Positions 6,403-12,377 of a stretch of 12,377 nt of DNA are shown piece by piece. Made by a program: the position numbers and the translations under genes. The stretch is from the NCBI GenBank assembly GCA_965369445.1, contig CBDUQU010000093.1, forward strand, positions 1-12,377, given 5' to 3'. Every line of letters begins with the position of its first letter. Positions within the stretch are counted from its first letter, which is position 1. Below the pieces are notes generated by a model that ran no database searches, was not told the DNA's origin, and was given only the letters and a program-made list of their open reading frames with translations. The stretch is from SM23-73-3 sp965369445 (GTDB taxonomy: Bacteria > Zixibacteria > MSB-5A5 > SM1-73).

Positions 6403-7776
6403 CTAGTCCATCAAGGCTCCGGATTTGACCCGATCCTCCCACTCCCGACTGTATATCTCCCCCCGGTGATTCGAATGAACCAGCCGGTACACCCCATATC
6501 CGTCTTCGTCCACGAAGATGAAGAACACCCCGCCCTGAAGCTCGAAGTAGTGCCACCGCTCCCAGGGAGCCATTCCACGTGCCGCAATGTTTCTTTCTAT
6601 CTCATCCGGCTGGCCGTAGAGGATATATATCCTGCCCTGGTCGGTATTCCAGCCATCGCTGGCCTCCTTGGTGCTGGAGAAATAGAAGTAGGCATAACTT
6701 AAGCGGCGGTAATGTTCGATCTTAAATTCGTTCTCCGGAGTCTCGACGTTCGGGTCTCTTCTTTTCCAGAACTCCCCGATGAAGGTCATTTTGCCGGTGA
6801 AGTTCAGATCGTCGAACATGTCCAGCTCCCCGCTGGTTGCGATGTATGCCACCTCTTCTTTGAACCTTTTGATCTCCTCGGCGGCAAGCTCCTCCTCCGA
6901 CATCTCTCTTATGATGACGAACTTTTTGGTGGAGTGTGCCATCTTTCCCGTGGCTTTGTCTTTGGCTTCGACTTCGAGGATGTATTCTCCTCCGGCAAGA
7001 GTGCCAATATTTATTCCGCTCATCACCACCGCCGAATTGCCGGGCTTGGTCTTGGTCTGTTTCCCGAAATCCTTCACCTTCTTACCGGTCACATCCAGAA
7101 CCCTGTACCTTAGCTCGTACTCCGGTTTTGCTCCCGGAGCATCCTTCAGATTGTATAGCTCGGCGTAGAAGTAGACCATTCCGCCCTGGTGAGTGAAGGT
7201 CTGGAAGGGGTTAGGCAGGACCTTCTGGCCCGCTTTGAGAAGACGGCCGGCAGTGGTGTCGGCCTCGATGCTGAAGGCCAGTTGCACGTCACTCAACTGG
7301 AGTTCTCGCGTGGAGAATTCTTGAACCCGGGCTTCGTAGATCACTTCGCCAAAGGCCATGGAATTGACGTCCGTAGCCTTGAGCCTGATTCGGTAGTCGC
7401 CAGGCTTTAAGTTGATTCCCACCTGATCGATGATTAAGTAATCTATGCTTTTCGCATCGTCTGCATCCTCGACCCTGGACATGGTGTTCCACATCCTGTT
7501 GGCCACTTCGTTTCCCTCCTCATCTGAGATGCTCAACTGCATCAAGACCGTAGCCACCAGGCCTTCGTCAGTGGAGACGAACTCAAGCTGTCTTCTGTTG
7601 AATGAGTAATATATCTCCACATAGCTTTGTGCGGCGTCGGCATACTCCCGGAAGGAGGCGCAGTCCAGTCCGATTTGAAAGCGCTGAGGCTCGTCAGCCC
7701 GCGTGTTTGTAGAAGAAACGGAAAGAAGGCAAAAGAAAAGAGCTAACACCTGACACCACAGGAAAGTTTTTCTCAT
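6403..7776 (-). CDS. GWxTD-domain secreted protein (1)
   Basis: A 457-residue exported protein. Residues 1-27 form a signal peptide (MRK, hydrophobic core, likely cleavage after TRA); there is no lipobox. Two beta-rich segments follow (about 30-155 and 160-290), then a charged helical linker (about 292-316). The C-terminal GWxTD domain has its defining motif GWNTD at 375-379, continuing into QGRIYILYGQPDEIE, and an aromatic stretch WERWHYFELQGGVFFIF. GWxTD proteins occur in Bacteroidetes and related phyla, and their function is unknown. ATG 7776 has AGGAG 8 nt upstream. It follows a second GWxTD gene by about 90 bp and two permeases, suggesting a joint role at the cell envelope. Confidence 0.9.
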   Translation of the reverse strand: MRKTFLWCQVLALFFCLLSVSSTNTRADEPQRFQIGLDCASFREYADAAQSYVEIYYSFNRRQLEFVSTDEGLVATVLMQLSISDEEGNEVANRMWNTMSRVEDADDAKSIDYLIIDQVGINLKPGDYRIRLKATDVNSMAFGEVIYEARVQEFSTRELQLSDVQLAFSIEADTTAGRLLKAGQKVLPNPFQTFTHQGGMVYFYAELYNLKDAPGAKPEYELRYRVLDVTGKKVKDFGKQTKTKPGNSAVVMSGINIGTLAGGEYILEVEAKDKATGKMAHSTKKFVIIREMSEEELAAEEIKRFKEEVAYIATSGELDMFDDLNFTGKMTFIGEFWKRRDPNVETPENEFKIEHYRRLSYAYFYFSSTKEASDGWNTDQGRIYILYGQPDEIERNIAARGMAPWERWHYFELQGGVFFIFVDEDGYGVYRLVHSNHRGEIYSREWEDRVKSGALMD

Positions 7777-7867
7777 TTCGATAACTCCTGGATTTTTGTG
7801 ACAAGTTCAAAAAACCGGTATCCCATCCAATAAGAAACCGACGTTACTTAAGGTAGTCACCGTCAGC

Positions 7868-9181
7868 TCAGTACCTTCTCGATCTGTCAAACTGTGTTTT
7901 TCCATCGTACGGGGGTTGGAGCTCGTACTCGCCGTCTCCCCGGTCGACAAACAAAAAGACCCGGTTCTCCTTATAGTAATGCCACCTTTGAAAGGCACGC
8001 ACGTCGCGATCAAAGGGGTGTTTTTCCACGTCGTCGGGATGACCGTATGTCATGTATATCCTGCCCATGTCGGTCTCCCAACCCTCCCTGGTTCGCACCG
8101 AGAGGTTCTGATTCGCATACTTCAGCCTCCGGTAATACTCGTCTCTCAACTCGTTGTCCGGAGTACCGGGAGTAGGGTCCTTCGATTTCCAGAACGCCAG
8201 CCACCGCTCCAAACGCTCCTCCTCCGGCGCCTCCTTTAGCTCCTTCATCTCACTGGAGGAGGCCACGAATCTCAACTGCTCTACAGCCTTAAGATAGTCG
8301 TTCTTCAACTGGTTCAAAAGGGACCAGTCTATCTGAAAGGGTCTTTCGATCTTGGCCTTGACTTGATCCTGGTCCACAAGCGCTATGGTCAGGAAATAAT
8401 CCCCGGAGGGAAACCCCTCCAACGAGACGCTGTCAAAGGCAGAAAACGTCCCGGGTTCCAGCGTCACCACAGTCGTCTCCTGATGGGTGAAGGCTTGGGC
8501 CAGGTGGCCGATTTGATAACTGAGAACGTACCCTCCGGACTCCCGGGGAATATCATAAATCTCATAGTAAAACAGAAGAGTGGGGACGAAGTCACCATAG
8601 CTTCGAGAGACGCTGGGAATGGCCAACTTCCCCTGTCGGGTAAACTTGGATACGCCGGTGCTGTCCGCGAGATGGCGGATGAACTGGACGTCTGAGAACC
8701 GAATCCTGTCCTGGTCGCGAGAAGGGATTTTTAGATCTTTCTCCAGCTCAAAGGCCGACCCGGAGTTTACGTCAATCAGTTTGACCCGAAGCTTGTATCT
8801 CCCCGAATAGACCGACAGAGGAACCTTGTTTATCAAGAAATCCGACGTGGATTGCGTCTCCGCATAGCTGCCCACGAAATAATCCTCTTCCATCGAAGTC
8901 CCGGTCACCTGTTTGTTGATCTTGTTGGACAGAAAGACCTGTATCTCGTAGGAAGCCCTGAATTGATCGGTGTGTTTGACGAAGGTCAGCGCCCGGGTGA
9001 AGATCTTGTAGTATATTTCTACGCGGAATTTCTCCCCCGCGTCCTCCCTGAAGGCGGCCCAGTCGACGAAGAAGAACGTTTCACTCTCCTCCAAATACCC
9101 AAAGTCGGTCTGCCCCCAAATTCCGGTGGTTGCAAGCACCAGGCACAAGCAGAACAATGTGATGGAAGTAGCGGATCGCAT
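7868..9181 (-). CDS. GWxTD-domain secreted protein (2)
   Basis: A 437-residue exported protein and diverged paralog of its neighbour at 6403-7776. A signal peptide (MRSATSITLFCLCLVLATTGIWG, cleavage near residue 23) is followed by two beta-rich segments, a helical linker (about 287-325) and the GWxTD domain with GWETD at 367-371, then MGRIYMTYGHPDDVE and FQRWHYYKENRVFLFVD. The frame is open to 9262, but ATG 9181 is preferred because it puts the signal peptide at the N-terminus and has GAGAGGT 7 nt upstream. A copy of exactly this start region exists at 11975-12049, at the same distance from another permease gene. Role unknown; secretion to the periplasm is inferred. Confidence 0.9.
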   Translation of the reverse strand: MRSATSITLFCLCLVLATTGIWGQTDFGYLEESETFFFVDWAAFREDAGEKFRVEIYYKIFTRALTFVKHTDQFRASYEIQVFLSNKINKQVTGTSMEEDYFVGSYAETQSTSDFLINKVPLSVYSGRYKLRVKLIDVNSGSAFELEKDLKIPSRDQDRIRFSDVQFIRHLADSTGVSKFTRQGKLAIPSVSRSYGDFVPTLLFYYEIYDIPRESGGYVLSYQIGHLAQAFTHQETTVVTLEPGTFSAFDSVSLEGFPSGDYFLTIALVDQDQVKAKIERPFQIDWSLLNQLKNDYLKAVEQLRFVASSSEMKELKEAPEEERLERWLAFWKSKDPTPGTPDNELRDEYYRRLKYANQNLSVRTREGWETDMGRIYMTYGHPDDVEKHPFDRDVRAFQRWHYYKENRVFLFVDRGDGEYELQPPYDGKTQFDRSRRY

Positions 9182-9510
9182 GTTTGACCTCTCAAAGAAG
9201 GTTCTAAGAGCTCCCCCCGCCTCACTGTTATACGCTAATTTCGGCGGCGCAGGATAACCCATTTTTGTTGGTTCCGCTGTAAGAGCTCCCTCTGACTTTC
9301 AAGGGACCAAACAAAAGAAACGCGGCCTTACGGCATTCTCGTTATTCATACCGCAGGGAGACGATGGGATCCAGTCTGGCGGCGCGATAGGCGGGATATA
9401 TTCCGAAGATCAGCCCCACCGACACCGAAAAGGAGAAACCCAGGATGATCCAGAATATAGAGACTCCTGCGGTCAGAGGCGAGACCATCGCCACAAATTT
9501 CCCCAGGAGC
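9111..9510 (-). repeat. Duplicated segment, copy A (permease end to GWxTD start)
   Basis: The last 55 codons of the permease at 9342-10580, the 160-nt gap and the first 24 codons of the GWxTD gene correspond to 11975-12377 with an offset of about 2868 bp. The coding ends agree best; the gap itself is conserved mainly near the ribosome binding site. It also holds an 11-bp direct repeat, taagagctccc, at 9205-9215 and 9280-9290. Confidence 0.8.
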
Positions 9511-10580
9511 AAACCGATGACGATTCCCAGAATCCCGCCGCTTCCGCTTAAGGTCATTGCCTCGATCAAGAACTGCCAAAGGATGTCCCCCTTTTTTGCC
9601 CCGACTGCCTTTCTGATACCTATCTCACGAGTCCTTTCAGTTACTGAAACCAGCATTATGTTCATCACTCCCACACCACCAACTAATAGACCGATGGACG
9701 AGATAACCACCATCACCAAATAGATGGCGCCGGTGATCCTGTTGTACATATCCATCATATCTTCCTGGGTGGAGATGGCAAAGTCGTCCGGCTTGTCATA
9801 GGGAACCCCTCTCATTCTCCTTAAGCGCTGCGTAATCTCGTCGATTGCTTTATCCGTAAGCTCAGGGCTTTTGGGCCTGGCCAGCAGAGTCAGCGCCTTG
9901 TCTTCAGGGTAGGTCCTTTTGTAGGTGCTCAAGGGTATCAGAACATAATTGTCTTGAGTTTGCCCCAGGAATTTAGGCTTTTTCTCCATAACCCCAACAA
10001 CCGTGAACTTCTTGCCATTTATCCTTATCTGTTTGCCTAAAGGATCCAGATTCGGAAAAAGCGCCTCCTTCACGTCATTTCCCAGGACGGTGACGGATGC
10101 TCTGAAGTTAACATTGCTTTCTGTAAGAAACCTGCCTTCAACTGCAAAGCAATTATTCACGATTTCGTAGTCGGGCCAGACTCCTACCACCGCCGGTCGA
10201 TTAGCTTTTTTGTCTTTGTATTTGACTTTGTTCCCGCCTCGAGCCCAGTAATGGTTCTCCGGAGAGACCGCTCCCACTGAGGGACAATATTCTCTAATAG
10301 CTTCGGCATGCTCAATGGTAATGTCTTTCCTTTTCCTTTCTTCAGCCGATATGCTTCCGAAATGTACCAGTTCGTGTTGAGAGATGTGTATGACATTGCT
10401 TCCCAGAGATTCGATCTGTTCTGCCATGCTGTTGTCTAGTCCGGTTATTATGGAGACCATGCCAATGACCGAGGCCACCCCTATCAACACACCCAGCACA
10501 GTGAGAAACGACCTCATCTTATGAGTGCGGATGGCGGTCAACGCCATAAAGATTCCTTCTTTGACTTCAAACAGAGTCAT
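9342..10580 (-). CDS. MacB/FtsX-family ABC permease (1)
   Basis: A 412-residue inner-membrane permease of the MacB type without ATPase domain. It has one N-terminal transmembrane helix (about 24-47), a large periplasmic MacB-PCD-like domain (about 50-280) and three C-terminal helices forming the FtsX domain. Between these lies the family motif MNIMLVSVTERTREIGIRKA followed by VGAKKGDILWQFLIEA; the protein ends in AARLDPIVSLRYE. Relatives act in lipoprotein transport (LolCE), peptide or toxin efflux (MacB), or mechanotransmission across the envelope. It starts 16 nt after the stop of the next permease gene, so both are in one operon. A heterodimer is plausible, but no ATPase is adjacent in this window. 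Confidence 0.95.
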   Translation of the reverse strand: MTLFEVKEGIFMALTAIRTHKMRSFLTVLGVLIGVASVIGMVSIITGLDNSMAEQIESLGSNVIHISQHELVHFGSISAEERKRKDITIEHAEAIREYCPSVGAVSPENHYWARGGNKVKYKDKKANRPAVVGVWPDYEIVNNCFAVEGRFLTESNVNFRASVTVLGNDVKEALFPNLDPLGKQIRINGKKFTVVGVMEKKPKFLGQTQDNYVLIPLSTYKRTYPEDKALTLLARPKSPELTDKAIDEITQRLRRMRGVPYDKPDDFAISTQEDMMDMYNRITGAIYLVMVVISSIGLLVGGVGVMNIMLVSVTERTREIGIRKAVGAKKGDILWQFLIEAMTLSGSGGILGIVIGLLLGKFVAMVSPLTAGVSIFWIILGFSFSVSVGLIFGIYPAYRAARLDPIVSLRYE

Positions 10581-10596
10581 AAGACTTTTCCCTTAT

Positions 10597-11835
10597 CTAT
10601 TCATAGCGCAGAGCTTCGATGGGATCAAGGCGAGCTGCCTTCACGGCTGGATAAACACCAAAGATCAGTCCCACTGAAATGGCCAGGAAAAGACCTATGG
10701 TAATCCAAAGGGGGTCAACTGATGCAGGCAGGGGACTGTTCATGGCTACGATCTTGCCCGCACCCAGGCCTAAGAGTATCCCCACTACGCCCCCCACCAG
10801 AGCTAGGGTCACAGATTCCACCAGGAATTGCCAAAGCAGGTCTTTTCTTCTTGCCCCCAGAGCCTTACGGATGCCTATCTCTCTGGTTCTCTGGGTTACC
10901 GAGACCAACATGATATTCATAATTACTATCCCCCCCACCACCAAGGCTATGGAGGAAATCCCTATCATGGTCAGATAAGCCGTGGAGGTGAACTGCCTGT
11001 ATAGGTCCATAAGGGTCTCTGCGGTCATCATTCCGAAATCGTCCTTTTTGTGGTAGGGCACTCGCCTTCTGGCTCTCAGAATGACCCGGGCTTCATCCAT
11101 GGCCTCATTCAAAGACTCGAAGGTTAGTGCTTTAACGATAATCTCAACGCTGAGCTCTCTTCCGTAACGGCGCCCTCCAAAATGCTTAAAAAAGGTGGTT
11201 ATAGGAATATGCACAAAATTATCTCTGCTTTGCCCCAGGAAGGAACCTCTTTTCTGAGCTATCCCCACTATCTTGAACTTCTTATTTGAAATCTTTATCT
11301 CTTTGCCAATCGGGTCAACAAAAGGGAACAACTTATCTTTTATCTCCCAGCCAATGAAAGCTACTGCTCGATTATGCTCCTCTTCGAATTTGGAGACGTA
11401 TCTTCCCTCTCCTTGTTCCAGCTTGATGTCTATGATGTCAATAACGTTAGCGGTAACTCCGGCTATTCTGACATCATCAAGATGAACACTTCCACGCTTC
11501 ACTCGCTTACGGGTATCCGCGATGGCTCCAACTTTGTCACAGTCCGTGCAGTTATCCCGTATGGCCTCCATATCGTCTAAGGTAATGCTCTTTCTTTTGA
11601 GCGCCTCCCACCATTCGTCGTCACTCATTATCAAACCCCACTTGTCGATGAAGAATGTGTCCGATCCTACGGCGCTGAGCTGGTCGGCAACGTATTTGTT
11701 CATTCCAGCAATAATAGAGGTTATGGCGATCACGGTCATCACCCCGATGATCACGCCGATCAGGGTGAGAATCGACCGCAGCTTGTTCGTCACTAGCGAC
11801 CTTAAAGCGATGAATACGCCTTCCAGAAAGTGCAT
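10597..11835 (-). CDS. MacB/FtsX-family ABC permease (2)
   Basis: A 412-residue paralog of the permease just downstream, with the same architecture: N-terminal helix (about 17-45), periplasmic domain, and FtsX domain with MNIMLVSVTQRTREIGIRKA and the ending ARLDPIEALRYE. Its C-terminus is clearly less similar to permease 1 than the incomplete permease at 12209-12377 is, so it descends from an older duplication. ATG 11835 is the natural start by comparison with permease 1; the ribosome binding site is weak. The gap in front of it holds a 7-nt repeat array and the broken GWxTD gene. Substrate unknown. Confidence 0.95.
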   Translation of the reverse strand: MHFLEGVFIALRSLVTNKLRSILTLIGVIIGVMTVIAITSIIAGMNKYVADQLSAVGSDTFFIDKWGLIMSDDEWWEALKRKSITLDDMEAIRDNCTDCDKVGAIADTRKRVKRGSVHLDDVRIAGVTANVIDIIDIKLEQGEGRYVSKFEEEHNRAVAFIGWEIKDKLFPFVDPIGKEIKISNKKFKIVGIAQKRGSFLGQSRDNFVHIPITTFFKHFGGRRYGRELSVEIIVKALTFESLNEAMDEARVILRARRRVPYHKKDDFGMMTAETLMDLYRQFTSTAYLTMIGISSIALVVGGIVIMNIMLVSVTQRTREIGIRKALGARRKDLLWQFLVESVTLALVGGVVGILLGLGAGKIVAMNSPLPASVDPLWITIGLFLAISVGLIFGVYPAVKAARLDPIEALRYE

Positions 11836-11850
11836 GCCGAATCCCGTTCT

Positions 11851-11947
11851 CAGTTTTCAGTCTTCAGTTTACAGTTTCCAATTCTCGGTCCTCAGTTTGC
11901 AGTTTTCAGTTTCTTGACCCATGACCCTTGATCCTATCAGTTGACCC
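11851..11947. repeat. Heptanucleotide repeat array
   Basis: From 11851 to 11913 the plus strand divides without gaps into nine heptads, most of the form CAGTTTN (cagtttt, cagtctt, cagttta, cagtttc, caattct, cggtcct, cagtttg, cagtttt, cagtttc). It then changes to a second family: ttgaccc, atgaccc, ttgatcc, and, after six bases, ttgaccc at 11941-11947. The array lies just upstream of permease 2 in the sense of transcription. It resembles short tandemly repeated heptamers known from filamentous cyanobacteria in kind, not in sequence. Confidence 0.75.
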
Positions 11948-11974
11948 TATCAACGCTTTATCCGTTCCTCCTTC

Positions 11975-12049
11975 TCAATACCCGCAAATCCCGGTGGATG
12001 CAAGCAACAGGCCATAGCAGAATAATGTGATGGAAACAATCGACCGCAT
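11975..12049 (-). pseudogene. Truncated GWxTD gene: signal peptide only
   Basis: An ATG at 12049 with GAGAGG 6 nt upstream opens a frame of 24 codons ending in TGA. The peptide, MRSIVSITLFCYGLLLASTG followed by ICGY, matches the first 24 residues of the GWxTD protein at 7868-9181 at 16 positions, and the DNA matches at 56 of 72. The distance to the upstream permease stop (160 nt) is also the same as in the intact copy. After the stop, only a few bases still resemble the intact gene before the sequence turns into the heptad array. It is a decayed duplicate; production of a small secreted peptide cannot be excluded. Confidence 0.8.
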
Positions 12050-12208
12050 ATTGGGCCTCTCAAAGAAGGTCTTAAGAGTTTCTCCTGCCCCACTCGTGTG
12101 CGCGCCTTTCGCTGACACGGGACACCTCTTTTTATTGCCTTTGCAGCATAGAAGTCAACCTGTTTTTCGGGAACGAGAGAAGGCCAACACAGCTCTGCTG
12201 CAATGTCC

Positions 12209-12377
12209 TTATTCATACCGCAGGGAGACGATGGGATCCAGTCTGGCGGCGCGGTAAGCGGGATATATTCCGAAGATCAGGCCCACCGAAACTGAAAAAG
12301 AGAAGCCTAAGATTATCCAGAACCAAGAGACTCCTGCGGCCAAAGGTGTGACCATCGCCACAAACTTCCCCAAGAGC
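12209..12377 (-). CDS. MacB/FtsX-family permease (3), C-terminal part
   Basis: The last 55 codons of a third FtsX-type permease, running off the right edge of the window. The visible part holds the final two helices and the ending YRAARLDPIVSLRYE, stop TAA. It agrees with permease 1 at 52 of 55 residues, the changes being S to T, T to A and I to W, much closer than to permease 2. The rest of the gene, and possibly the ATPase for the whole cluster, should lie upstream outside the window. Confidence 0.9.
   Translation of the reverse strand, partial: LLGKFVAMVTPLAAGVSWFWIILGFSFSVSVGLIFGIYPAYRAARLDPIVSLRYE

Larger units (their letters stand above)
11975..12377 (-). repeat. Duplicated segment, copy B
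   Basis: Counterpart of 9111-9510. It continues past the window edge, so the full length of the duplicated unit cannot be seen. Copy B has lost the body of its GWxTD gene. Confidence 0.8.

Noticed and set aside
6263..6556. N-terminal extension of the cupin to an ATG at 6556
   Set aside because: It would overlap the end of the GWxTD gene by about 150 bp in another frame and adds sequence unlike a cupin; the domain starts naturally at 6262.
9182..9262. 27-residue extension of the second GWxTD protein
   Set aside because: It would bury the signal peptide, whereas ATG 9181 has a good ribosome binding site that is repeated in the truncated copy.
9205..9290. 11-bp direct repeats (taagagctccc) as ends of a mobile element
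   Set aside because: Only 75 bp apart, with no inverted termini or transposase between them.

Overview
The window is 12.4 kb of a bacterial chromosome in which every supported gene lies on the minus strand. It is read here from right to left, the direction of transcription. No rRNA, tRNA, CRISPR array, phage gene or transposase was seen. The combination of GWxTD-domain secreted proteins, MacB/FtsX-type permeases, a NatA/NatB-like exporter and short 7-nt intergenic repeats fits an uncultured Gram-negative lineage, perhaps of the FCB superphylum. That placement is inference from gene content, not from a marker gene.

Right part (12377 to 6403): an export and cell-envelope cluster. It begins with the C-terminal end of one FtsX-family permease (cut by the window edge). 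Next come a 24-codon remnant of a GWxTD gene that keeps its ribosome binding site and signal peptide, two complete MacB-like permeases 16 nt apart, and two complete GWxTD proteins with signal peptides. The edge permease plus the remnant are a second copy of the first complete permease plus GWxTD gene downstream, offset by about 2.87 kb, so the locus grew by unit duplication followed by decay. The ATPase these permeases need is not next to them in the window.

Middle part (6262 to 2914): a small cupin, then an ABC ATPase and ABC-2 permease pair of the NatA/NatB type, then a class I SAM-dependent methyltransferase with a TTG start. The ATPase gene has a near-consensus sigma-70 promoter whose -10 box ends only 8 nt before the ATG, so its mRNA should be leaderless or nearly so.

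Left part (2759 to 1): an MFS transporter preceded by a 10-codon mini-ORF with a strong ribosome binding site and two hairpins that could pair with each other. Then come two tandem cold-shock protein genes, both starting with TTG. Each has its own terminator downstream and, about 130 nt upstream, a terminator-shaped hairpin (stem plus U-run) inside its 5' leader. In both leaders an upstream 9-nt element can pair with part of the terminator stem in a mutually exclusive way. This looks like a duplicated and retained transcription attenuator in front of cold-shock genes, and it is the most interesting candidate system in the window. Because E. coli CspA-family proteins are known antiterminators, an autoregulatory loop is an attractive but untested idea.
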